The notes under the pieces were generated by a model. It was not told where the DNA came from and ran no database searches. It saw only the letters and a program-made list of their open reading frames with translations. From Dipylidium caninum (Eukaryota; Platyhelminthes; Cestoda; Cyclophyllidea; Dipylidiidae), in assembly GCA_017562135.1 (NCBI GenBank), contig QEYB01000047.1, forward strand, positions 248,001-312,000: 64,000 nt of DNA, in the 5' to 3' direction. The translations under genes and the position numbers were made by a program. Positions 26,291 through 38,219 of the stretch are shown one piece after another. The stretch's first letter is position 1. Each line of letters begins with the position of its first letter.

Positions 26291-27014
26291 CAAGCAAGGG
26301 GAAGACGCTAACTAAATGCAGTCACGTAACACCCAATGATAAATTCGTAATAACCAAAAGGTAACGTCAACGTTAACAAAACAGATCAATGTCACAGAAT
26401 TTTACTTCGCATTCTCATAAGCTCTGAATATTTTTTACAACCACCAATACACATTTAATGGTCCGCGTAACGAACGCATTCCCTACCGGGGACATTCACT
26501 CGGTTACCAATAAGCGAACACGCTTTATTAAATGGAAATTGATAGAGGTAAGGTCTACCATCTTCCAGAGTCTTCGACGTAGAGAAAGAAAGCAAGATAA
26601 CAGAGACCAAAGAGCGACACTCGGCAAGATAACGGCGATGTCAATTTCAATTAACGTTTTGAAGTTGTGCCCCGGGGTCCTTCGTACTGATGGCTGGAGT
26701 TCTATCTTTTGCCCGCTGGCCTGTGGGCCATTTGGATAAGTGTATTTGCGAGCGTATAAACAAATTGCAAAGTACGTTTATTTAGCTTAACATCTTCCCA
26801 AGTCTACTCATTGAATCTTCACGGCTCGTTGGTTGCAGTCTTCTATTTGTCCCTAAATGGCATAGGTAAAATTGTTAAAAGCCGTTTTTAACAGTTTCGG
26901 ATGATACAAACAGTAACTGCACAATTATACTCATGCTGTATCGGCACCCGTTTTTCTTTTAATGCATTTTGTAACCATCCGCTCCTTCTAACTGATTGTA
27001 GCTCCAGATGCAGA
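26291..27014. promoter_or_regulatory. Head-to-head promoter region of DNAJC19 and EHBP1
   Basis: The two start codons point away from each other and are 724 bp apart, so promoters and 5' UTRs of both genes must share this interval unless further 5' exons exist. No TATA box was recognised with confidence. Confidence 0.45.
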
Positions 27015-30000
27015 ATGAGTTTGTGGAAGCGGATCCAGAGAATTGGCATGAAAGCGGCCAAGTTTCAATTTACAGTGTCGTTGGAAGAATTATATATTAA
27101 CTTTGAGAAGGAATATCACCCGAAAGGAATTGTTATATTGTTCACTCGTCGAGGCAGGCGTTGTACATCTCAAGTGCGTGTTAATTTGATTGTGCCATAC
27201 ATACATCACTTTGCGTTCTCTTGTTTTCTGATGCTATGTGCTCATTTTCCCCCCGCACTTGTTGCTCCCCTTTTGCGACACTGAATTATTCCTCGACTTT
27301 AGCCTATAACTCTGCTCAAATCTACCACAGGCGATCCGTCCTTTTCATACAAGTGGACGTTTCCTGACAATCTAGAGATTGTTACAACCCTTTATAGAAA
27401 CGAAAAGGATATTTCTTTTGAAGACAAGGAATGGACTGTTCAGATTGAGGATGTAAGGGCTGTCCTAGCTCTTTGCTTCATTTTTGTTTAATCACCTTTT
27501 ACATTCGACTTTTATGATGCGGCTGTAAATGTATTTTTTATTCATACCACCATGCTATATAAAAACTTGGTCTGTGTTGTGGTCATCAATGTAGCAGAAC
27601 ATGTATTCTTCTTGAGAAAGTAGTTTAAAAAGGAGCTTAATTTAAAAGTAACAATGTGTCTTTTTTTTGCCCTTCTCAAATTGTATCATTCTTTATTGAA
27701 GTTAACTTGACTAAAGTATTTAGTTTCCCTCAATCCATTTTAATTAATGCGTCGGACGGTCGTCTCCTGATTTTCGTAATAAGAAGTCGCGTTTCCTACA
27801 GTTGTGCATACCAGCAGAGCATTTCACGGAGGGCGCACCATCAGCGACCACGAGGCGGCGGGTCTTGGCCACTCGCAGCCTTAATTTGGCTGAATTTGCC
27901 TCTACTCTACCTACACAAAACAACCTCAAGGTTAATCTTCGAGCAGCCTCGAAGAAGGTTTCTTCCGCAATCCTCTTTTTCACTCTCCATGGTCTCCTAT
28001 TGCGGTCCGGCGAGGCAACGTACGTTTATGATTTTAGATAACACTGGAATTTCTATAGAATCGCCAACCTATGTCGTCTAGTTAGTTATAAGGATTATTT
28101 GTGTTTGGTGTTAGAATTTACTGATGTCCATATTCAGTTTCTGATATTTATGCCTCCCCGAAATAATGTTTTTTTTTCAGAATATTACTACTGCGGTTAG
28201 TACCTAACTAGTATTGATAAATAATGGGTGGAAAGTTTATAAGGTTATTTGTACTTAAAGTGACAATGTGAATATAAATTGTTTTTCATCGGGTGCCTGA
28301 ACTCCGCATTTGTCTATGGATAGGGTTATTCAAGGTTCTAAGATATTGCTATCTAACAATAACTCTAATATTTCTGACGGGGTTTAATGTACCCGTTGTA
28401 GCGGTTGTGCGAATAGTCTACACAGAGTTCAATTATATTCTGTTCGTTCTTGGCTTGAATCATCACTGACGCGTAAATCGTTGCGTATTGACAATGAGGT
28501 CGGGTAGATCAGATATCCACTTAGCGAATTTTATCTCGTCGTGTGTATTTGCATTGAATCAGGTTAAGTGCATTTGAACTGCTACCTTGAGACGACGATT
28601 TGGTCTGGTGAGTGAATGAATGGATGAAATATGGTGAGATTAAAGCGGTGCCAATAATTCCGTATACACAACAAAGCCTTTCTGGCTAAGATCTTGGTGG
28701 CTACCCTTTTGGGCAAAGGTATTTTTGGACGTGGATTTAGCGATAAGATGCCTCACTCTTAGAAAAGACTATCATACCTTGAAAGTTGAAAATCACCTTG
28801 GTGTGAATTAAACACACATTCCTCGACTCTTTTACCTGGTGCCTAGGTTGAAAAAGTCTTCCGTGATATCTGGATACTTCATTATCCATCCGTTTTGATA
28901 AAAGACTATTGCAGACTTCTGATCTTCATACATTAAAAATAAAGCAGTTAAACCACCTTAGAGTTAGTAATGCTTAAACTAGCTGTACTGTTAGACTATT
29001 TGAGAATCATTATCGGAAGAGTCATTTTTTGTCCCTTTCTGCAAACGCACCTATCGTTGTAGGGTATTTTTGGATTTCCTGTTTATTTTTGTCCCTGTGG
29101 CTTTCGGTATGGAGATTCACCTTATATTTAATTTCGCGCACAGCAGCGAAGTCAAAAAGTACCTCAGTGTTTTCTCTCATACCTGTATGTAAGTCTTATT
29201 AAGTTATGTCCGTTTTTCCCCCTACTATTCACTTAATTTACCAGCCACCTCAATGGAATCTTCTAAACTCACCGCCCTGCTATTACGGGCAATCGAAATA
29301 CTCTGATACCCATTTACTTCTAAACTAATCTGCTATCTTGAAAGTCGTATTCAGCTTATAATGACTCTTGTTTTTATTGTAGATAAATGTCAGAATAGTT
29401 CATCATTGAATAACCATTAGGCGACTCTGAAATCTGGGGTATGGGTTTCCCAAGAGGATGAGAAAGAGGGACGCTTTTTTATTAACCTGAAGTGTTGTAG
29501 AGTTTTGCCTAAAAATCTCATTTCCTGTTTACTATTATTCCTCCTTCCCCCACCAGAGACGAGGACATGATATCTGTAGCCTCCTCAATGTCCCTCACCT
29601 ACGCGCCACCTTCGGCCTACGGGAGTAGGTGGGGCAGTGAGTCGCCCATTCCTGAGTTAAGCGCCTTCTACAACGACTTCGCCAATATATCTAACCAGTT
29701 ACAGGGCTCTTGGGCACTGTTCAGACCTCCGAGAGGTTGACGAGGAAGGGGTCGAGACGCAGGATGAAAAGGCCTTGGGAAAGATGGTAATGGAGAAGGA
29801 AACCGAGAGTAAGTAGTTCGTTTATCTCTTTTTGATCCTGTTTAACCTTAAATGCTAGATTGAGTCTCGTTGATTTTTTAGCGTGCCGTTACATCTTACT
29901 TTTTTCATTAATGAGAATAATGCCAAAAACCCGGTCTATGCCGTTATCGTTGCGTTTTCCTTCCCATTGATTGGCTCTTGGTTGGTACGGTGTCTTCAGC

Positions 30001-33000
30001 TCTTTCGCAAACAGCACTAAGATGTTTCTAAAGATAGACACAGGCCTTGATTAGTGTCAAACTGGCCGTTCCCCGATGGTGCCTACTCTTAACATTCAAT
30101 CATCAATCACAAAGTCTTGGGAAACATTTTATTTGTCTGGAATAGGCCGAGCAGATAACAAACTCGAGGAATTGAATTTACCGCATCATAGAATGAGTTA
30201 TTGTTCGAAATACAATCTGCATTTTACAAAAAGTGGGCGTCACGAGTTGTGCTTGACTTCTTAGTCGAATTAGGTAGTATTGTTGCATTTATGTTCCTCC
30301 TAAGGGATGTGGAATGGTTCCGGCAGACGCTAACGAACCAACCAGTCAATCGGCGAATTATTTTCTCTACTCACCTAATTTTACATGGATAACTGATTTA
30401 TTTACATGTTCCAATCTAGTTGGCATAGGAGAGAATAGATGTTGTAACCTCACAACCTAAACGTGTTAAATTCCTTTACTCTTAAGGCACAATAAGTCGC
30501 TTGTATGCGTGTAATCTCGCATACAATCAAGGTTGTAAAGATGGGTTCACTTGAAGCTGCTGTTGGTGAGACTACCTTTTCTGGATGACCAATAAAACAG
30601 ATTTGCGCGTGGGTTTTTGGTTAAGGTCATCTCTTGGTGTTTTGTTTTGTGTACGCTATCATCTCACCGACTCCTATGAAAATGCACACATACAAAAAGC
30701 GAGACCTCCGAAAGTCAATATCCTTTTCTCATTTTCTCTTCCCTTTAGGCAAATTTAATACACCAGCGGTTAATGATGTCATGGTGAACTCGGTGCCGTT
30801 GACATGGTAGGTCATTTTTGTAATTTGAACTAAATTTTCTTCGAGTCTGTGTTGAATGTTTTCCTTCAAATATCTGGGGAAGGAATTTCTTTCAAGATGT
30901 TGATAAGTAGATTGAATGGAAAATGCCTTCTGTTTGCTAGTGTCTGGGCTGGACGGTGGCATAAAGATAATACGTCCACACAGATATCAACATTCCGAGA
31001 TAGACAATTGCGTGAATTTAGGTGATACCGCATAAATAATACTTTTTATGTTAGCGCGCCGATAAAATTGAGTATTTAATTCTTATTAGCTTATTTTTCT
31101 TTCAGCCAATCAGAAAATCAGACTAAGGTTACTTCTCAAACGGGGCAAGATCTTCTGACTTGGTGTCAGGAGGTTAGTGCTGCCTATCCCGGAGTCAAAA
31201 TCAAGGATCTCACCATCTGTTTCCGTTCGGGTCTTGCCCTCTGCGCTATAATTCACCACTTCCATCCGCAGGCTATGTGCGTTAGTGTCCTTAGTATATC
31301 CACTTTCTTTCAAAATCAAAATACGATTTTATGCTAGAAATGCATTGTGCTGATACTTTGAGGCATTCATCTCTTGGTTGAAAGACATCATTTAAGTGGG
31401 AGGATCTCCTTCGAAAGGGGTAATTCAGCCTTTAAAATGAGCTCTTCGCACAGGACCACAGGGCTTTTGGCGCGATTTCCATTTTTCTCTTATTTGCCAC
31501 AAAAATGATTGATACACGTTTCAATAGTGAGACGTACAATGAAAAGTCCATCCCTCGCCAATGTTTTGCCAGATAGATCAGAAGAATCTTAAATTGACGT
31601 GGCGGCCGGTCGACTAACCCCAAGTTGGTCAAAGTTAGCGCTGTTATTCCATGTCCATCACAATGAAATGCTTATATCAACCCCGATTGTTTCTCCATAC
31701 CCAATAAAAGACTCACATTTTGTATTAAGAGCCTACCTGATTTATAAGCAAAGCAAACAATTGATACGTATAAAGCATACGAATTCTGTCCTCTCCTCTC
31801 TCCCTTTTATTTCTTGGAGGTTACAAAAGTAGGAACTTGCTTTCATAGTTGGTTTCCGGGACGACATTCAGAGATGAGTGTTTTTTGGAATCACAAATTG
31901 CCTACTTTTGGTGTTTACACCCCCAGGTTCCTGAGTATACGTCCACATGGTATACATCGTACGTGGCCAGAGTCCATTAGATGCTCTGATATATTAAAAT
32001 TAGGATATCATTGCATCTCCCAGCTTCTTTTAGCACACCAACCTGGTGTTATGACGGCGCTGGAATGGTAGTAGGACGTGGAAAGGGATAACATTTTTTA
32101 CTCGTTTCTATACTCAATGGGATTTAGCATACAGTCTACCATGTTGCAACTCACCGAAATTGGCTGAAAAATGATACGTAGGTTTTAGCTCTCAAAAACT
32201 AGTCAATGAGGTAGGGAGTTTAACTTTTATACTGTCTTTCACACTAAAGCTAGTATTTCATTCTGAGTTTGTTATTTTTTACAGCGGTGATTTCGAAGCG
32301 GTGCGAGCCATGACCCCTACAGAACGTGTTCGCTTGGCCTTTGATGTCGCCGGTCGGTTTGGCGTGGCGCGAGTTTTTGTAGACCCATGTGAAGTAGTGC
32401 GAGGACGCGGTGGGGCTCCCGACCGTCTCTCAATGATGACTTACCTACATCAGCTACGCACCTGCCTTTCAGCGGTGGCTGAAGAAGCGACAAAAGAGGA
32501 GGGAGAGGCGGAGGAGAAGGAGAAGGATGAGGAGGAGGGGGAGGAGAGATCGCCAGTTGTAATCTCCTCTGGAGTTGCTCCAGAGTGGGTTTCTTTTCTA
32601 CTATGCAACAAATCATTAAAATCATTGAAGCATTGTTTTAGCCAATTGCCATGCAACTCTTTTTACTAATTTCTTCATATTTTAAACGCCCCATTCTCAA
32701 TTCCCGCAGTTTTATCATTGCTTATTTCAATGCTATTTTGAATATCTTCAAATCGAATTCCTATCCATTATTTTCTCCCCCGGTCAACGGACTATGTCGA
32801 ACGTCTCACCTTTAGTAGAATATTGTCACTATGGTGCAAAACATGTAGGTACTTAAATTAGTTCTATTGCTCTCATCCAGCCATCGTAGAACTGTTTGCT
32901 CGAGTGAACAAATTGCTTTCAGTACTTCCGGTCTAAGTTTATCGCTATTTTTCAGCCCATTTTATAAACATGACAATTGCTTGCGACGTCGTTATTTCGC

Positions 33001-35316
33001 TGCTTATTGGCAGTAGGCCAATCAAGTATATTATTTTTACATTATCTATCACCTCATTTACCATCGACCCACGTAAACTAAGTTGTTCACCGTTCGTACA
33101 GCCCTAAAATTGCTGCTTCTACTAACTTCGGTCTTTTAGCCTCATTTCTCGCCTTGCAGGAGTCGCCAGAATAAATTGGAGGAGTCGAAGAACCATTCAA
33201 ATAAGTTAAAAACGAAAACAAAGGATAAACAACGTGTAAGTCTTTTGATTTATATTTGTACTTTCGTGGGATGTCATTAGCCTCATTATGATCTCTATAT
33301 CTTTCTCATAATTCTTTTTAGATGGGTTCTGGTGGGGCCAGTAGGGCCTCCGAGCGCTACGAAAAGCTACTGACGAAGGCACGAAACCTCCTAATGGAGT
33401 CAAAGTCACCAAATAAAATTGATTCCCCGCACACGATCTCTGATACTTCTGGCAATACCTCAAGTGGCGTTGAAGTTGATAGCTCTCCCAATTTAAAACC
33501 GGGTAATTTTTAATTTTCTACTACTATTTATTAACAAGCAGTAGTATTTTTCCAAAGTGTTCTTGCATAATAACGCAGAATATTGTTTGAACTTGTTCAG
33601 CAACCACTTCCTGTCATTGCTACCACTAACTCCTCCTTCCAAATGGTTTCAGAATGGAATACCACTTTGCCAAGGTGCCTATACGCTCTGACATTTACAT
33701 TTTGGTTTGGGGACATTAGATGTTAACGAACATTTATTCAGCTTGTCCTACCCATCGCTTGAAGGTGGCTAAACAGTTTTTATAGATGCAATATTCAACT
33801 GAAGCATAATTATTTTTTGTTAGAAGTCGATGGTGGTCAACCAACAAGTGGCAGTATGAAAGCACGCAGATTAAAACTCACTAATCTCAAACTCTTCTCC
33901 GATGGCATTGAAACGCATTTATCCTCTGACACCTCGCCTCGCAACTCCTGCAAGACCTCCCCGGTAAATTGTGGTCTTACGTTTTTGTTTATTTTCACTT
34001 CGATAAGTGTATTGTTTTTAAATTTTTCCATTTTCTTCTCTCGTTTTTAGTCTACCTATCGTGAGTCCAACACTTGTGTCTTTATTCAAATGTCATTCGT
34101 TGATACTCTGCACTTCAATCATGCCCATTTTCTTTGATTAAGTAATATAAATTTAAAATTTTAAGTAAAAAAATGGTAATTAATGAATTTTACACTCTCC
34201 TTCGACGTAGTAAACACCGAAGTGGCCGCAGTGGTCGCGGAACAGGAAGCCTTGGACAGTGAAGCACCCAACCTCGAACGACGCCTACGTGCCGTCATGG
34301 GCTCTGGAACACCGGAAGAGGAGATTCTAATGCGACGCTGGTTTCAGCTTGTCTCCCGTCGGAACGCTCTCGTCCATCGGGCCTACCAACTCTCTATTAT
34401 GTGGGTCCCTTCCCTTTCACCATATCCGACTGATCACTTAGGCTACAGTGGTGAATGGACAGGGACACATTACGCTAACTATAACTCAGCGATTCTTAAT
34501 TCGAACTCTACTAGGTGTATTAATTGTTTTGCTGCTCAATTCGAACTAATGCTATGTCATACAGCAACTGTAAATTGCTGGCTTGGGTCAATTCCTTTGC
34601 CCTCTCTTGGATGTCCCCTGCAGAGTCTGTAGCCATCGTAAGAGGCCGCTTAAAATCGTCAGGAGTTGGGGAGTTAATTTAATCTTTAGACCTCGGTTTT
34701 GAAATGATTCATATCTCAACTTTTACTTTGAAATTATAATCGCTCAATGACCTGTGTCTAGTATTAGGTGGTTCCGATCTGAGCCTTTTCGTATACCGTT
34801 CTGTTCAGGGAGAAGGAGTCCGATCTGGAGCGGACCACGGCCCTTTTGAACGCCAAATTACGAGAGTTGATGGAAAAAGAGGGTAAGTGCTTCGCCACTT
34901 TCGGCTCATTTTTCTGCCTCGGTAATAAATGCATGGCCTCACTGAGGTGATTGCCTCACCATCTTCCTCTGATTAGATAGTCAAAAGACAGCTGAAGACC
35001 GTGCTCGAGAAGAAATTTTACTACGAGAAGTTGTGGAGGTAGTAAATGAACGCAATGAGATTGTACAGGAACTGGACTATCAGGAACAGGCGTAAGTCGT
35101 CATTTAATACATCACAATTCACGTATCCCGTCTCTCTCTATTATCTTGGCATCAAATAAGTAAATTGATTCATACCCCTCTTCCTCTTTGCATAGTCTCG
35201 TCAACGAGGTGGAATTGGGCCTGAGGACCGATGCAATTACCCAACAGACCTTCCGTGCTATATCTGGAGGTGGCGGCGGTGAAACTGGCACACTGCGTTC
35301 CTGCCTCATCCAGTGA
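27015..35316 (+). CDS. EHBP1: EH domain-binding protein 1 (EHBP1)
   Basis: Endocytic adaptor linking Rab8/10-type GTPases, EHD proteins and actin during tubular recycling. Exons: 27015-27177, 27331-27452, 27802-28019, 29557 to about 29808 (internal splicing unclear), 31106-31276, 32285-32584, 33160-33235, 33322-33502, 33824-33963, 34051-34060, 34211-34400, 34809-34882, 34977-35091 and 35196-35316. Exons 1-3 encode the N-terminal C2 domain ([54 protein letters not shown]). The CH domain follows: [61 protein letters not shown]. The bMERB Rab-binding helices lie near the end ([56 protein letters not shown]). The protein ends in CLIQ, a CaaX prenylation box as in vertebrate EHBP1. From 31,106 to 35,316 all exon phases match; the 29.7-31.1 kb segment is unresolved and may hold a further exon. 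Confidence 0.93.
34051..34060 (+). other. EHBP1: 10-nt microexon of EHBP1
   Basis: TCTACCTATC lies between a T-rich acceptor ending TTTTTAG and a perfect GTGAGT donor. The upstream exon ends in phase 0 (33,963) and the downstream bMERB exon must be entered in phase 1 (34,211), so this 10-nt exon is needed to keep the frame. Confidence 0.7.
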
Positions 35317-36332
35317 CGATCTCAATCGAATTGCTTTTATTATTTTTTGCTTGGCTATATGCCTGTATTTCTGTCATTCTTATTACCACCTCCGCTGATC
35401 TTTGTGAAATCGAGAGTATTTCTTATGCAACTTCGCCTCTTTTCTCTTTGATCGACTTTTTTTGAAAGCCTCCTCGTCACACAATAATCTATACCATTTT
35501 TGCGTTTGGTCGACGATTGTACTGCATGATTAACGACACAGAGGTCAATCAACGTTGATCGTACACGGAAACCTTTCTTTACTGGTTCTTTTAGCCACAA
35601 CCCCATGGACATACGGTATTTGGGGATGAGTGACCTCGGGACCGGGTGTAGATAAAGGCCCTACCCGTTTTCCATTGAGTATTTGCACTGTTCATGGAGC
35701 GCGAGGCTCTGACAACGGGATCCCTGTGAGTCTCATGAAGCACGACCAGTTGTGTTAGGATACGTGAATGTTCTACTGTACGTACATCTGAAAATGAAAA
35801 TCACGCCGATGCGTGGGTCACTTGCATACCACTGATCACCGGTACGAGGTTTTCAAATTCGCTTTTAGGGTAGAGGATCTTCCACCGCCTCGATTAGTCG
35901 AGACGAATGCGAATTATGACATTTGACAGTAAATGTGGTTGACCGAGTTACTCCCACTCCATGCTGCCTGGGATCTAAGCCAGGACAACTTGGGTTGATT
36001 GCCGTCGCCCGTGGTTAGCAGTAGGGCAGTCGTTCTGCCAGATGCTATACTGATGGACATAAGATAATATAGGTTTATTTACGTAGGTTAAAGTGTTTAA
36101 CATTAGAATGAGTACCTTTCGGTCCGAGTATAATGGTCTCTGCTGTCTCCAGGCCCATTTGCCTTGATGCAGCAGGTAGGACGTGCCAGTCACACGGAGA
36201 CAGTTGTAGAATTACGAGGTAATCTTTAGAATAACTCGAAAATGAGGACAGTCTAAACGAAAACTAGACGCGACTTCGTCTCATGTATGCGTCACAGTAG
36301 TTGCGTGATAATCTGTCGCTGTGTTAAATTAG
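35317..36332. other. Interval downstream of EHBP1
   Basis: It should contain the EHBP1 3' UTR and perhaps the 5' part of the next plus-strand gene. I see no exon here that I can defend. Confidence 0.4.
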
Positions 36333-38018
36333 GACCGGATTTTACGCTGCGCACAGAGGAAGTAGATAGTGATGAGGAGGAGAAAGCGGGGATTATTCTA
36401 CTGCTGCCTATAAGTGTGAGTTATGCCTTTTTTCTATTGAAGGCGAAGACAAGCTGATGCTAATTGACAGAAATTATTCCGACACTTAAATACACGTGAT
36501 CTTGTCAATTTCCCATGAAGTCAGGAACAGAGTGGCAAAGACGACATCGACCTATCATGTTGCGGCGTCAAGTAGCAATATTTTAATTATTGCCTTATTT
36601 TGACTCAAATCCCACCGTGTTGTCGTCGTCTGTACGCGTGTCTGTTCGTATGGTTAGCAGTTCGGCCTTCCAGCCTCTCCTTCTCACTGTCACTAAATTT
36701 TCTCTTTCATTCATTCGACTTATTATTGGATAGGTGTACACTGCGTAACACTACATTGTCGACACCGTTAGGTGAATATTTACCTCAATGAGAGAGGATT
36801 CGTTGACCCGTAGAGTATCTGATGGGGATGGTCGTTACCTCTTGCAAAGATGACCTCATCACTGAACACACGCTGCAGAGGACCAGAAATAACCTCCGAG
36901 TGGGAAGTTTCCTGATGTAAGTCGCCATATAATTAGTACTTAAACTGCAGACCCTGACTCCAATCAAGGCGTATGTGTTAGGCTAGTGAGACGATTTATA
37001 TTCTGTCTCAGCAGACTGGAATCTCCATCTCTTCATCTTGATTTTAGACAGAGGTTACCACAATTTCTCATATGTGAATCGGCAGTTGATGTGTGCCCAA
37101 GAGGCACCTGTAGAGACTGTTTTAATTAGATGAAGATTGTGGTGTTCGACCTATATGGTTCCATTTTTTTCCAATGCTTCGACTTACTATGAAAGATTGG
37201 TGAACTCAGAGCTTTCCATGTCTGGAAAATTAGCGCTAACGCCCAGCGGTCCTTACTGCATCAGATAAGGGTCAGAACGAGTTGAATGGGAATGAGATGA
37301 AAATGGGATGACGATGTGTAAGATAATTCATCCGAAGCACTCTCTTAATTGCAATTTCCCTCAAACCAAGATCTTATCGCTTTCTATTCAGCCTATAAAT
37401 GAGTGGAATTAATGAGGAAGGAGAGGCACGACAAGGCACACGGAAATGCTATTTCCTTTTTGTAAATAGCCCAAATGACACCTATTCCCCAACAGAGGCA
37501 TTTTATAATTTTTTGATACTACTGAATCTTTTACTGCAATTTTATGGCCCACTGATCCCCTACCTCATCGCGGAGCCGGTTCAGGTCTCCCGCTGGGGTT
37601 TCTGGGCGACTGAATTCTGCAGCTCCATTTTCCAAATGCAAAAAATCCTCCGTTTAGCCTTGAAATGTCCATCATCTTTGTCAACCGACTCAAACTAAGA
37701 CTCCGGCTAAAAATAATGCTTGTTTACAGCCTGCCTAACAGATACTGTTTAGATTTTGCCTTCACACAAACTGACGGGATGCGGAGAATAACTGCCGCGC
37801 GCAGTGGAGTCGATTTTTCGAATGTGGAACAATCTCTTTGTCTGTTAAGGTACGCAATTAATTTTGTCTCGTGATGGACGCTGTCGAGAGTTTTTAACAA
37901 GTCACCTCTCATTACCACACACCTCGTTATAAGCAGGGAACGAGCACCCAATGACGACGAGGAGGGGGAAGTGGAGTTGGAGACGAACTTAGATATTATC
38001 TCCAGCTTCCCATCTTAG
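36333..38018 (+). CDS. Unrecognised gene, 3' exons only
   Basis: Three exons fit in phase: 37496-37584, 37623-37849 and 37937-38018 with stop. They are separated by introns of 38 and 87 nt; the 38-nt size matches other short introns here. They encode FYNFLILLNLLLQFYGPLIP, then LHFPNAKNPPFSLEMSIIFV, RYCLDFAFTQTDGMRRITAA and an acidic tail RAPNDDEEGEVELE before FPS and stop. A fourth candidate at 36333-36415 (FTLRTEEVDSDEEEKAG, flanked by AG and GTGAGT) may belong to it, but its linkage is unproven. The first segment is hydrophobic and the tail is acidic. I considered and could not support THOC5, SEC23/24 and SUZ12. The 5' part is missing. The gene ends 201 bp from the convergent LDLa-protein gene. 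Confidence 0.55.
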
Positions 38019-38219
38019 GAATATATTCGAATTAAATCGGTGGCCATTTAACTGGTCCGAGAAGTGAATGGATGGGACGAGACAGACAGACAGACAAAGA
38101 GGCAGAGATAAAGAGTAAGTATCGAGATGCTCGTGGTGAGGTTGCTGTGGGGCCAAGGGTGGGCGGCAGCGCAGGTGGCGAACGGTGGAGCGGAGGTGGG
38201 AGGTTAAGAGATTCCCCTA

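Noticed and set aside
30541..30576. Plus-strand [10 protein letters not shown], similar to the expected Unc-18 N-terminus
   Set aside because: Wrong strand and inside EHBP1; the resemblance is short and most likely accidental. It might instead be a missing EHBP1 exon, but the phases were not resolved.
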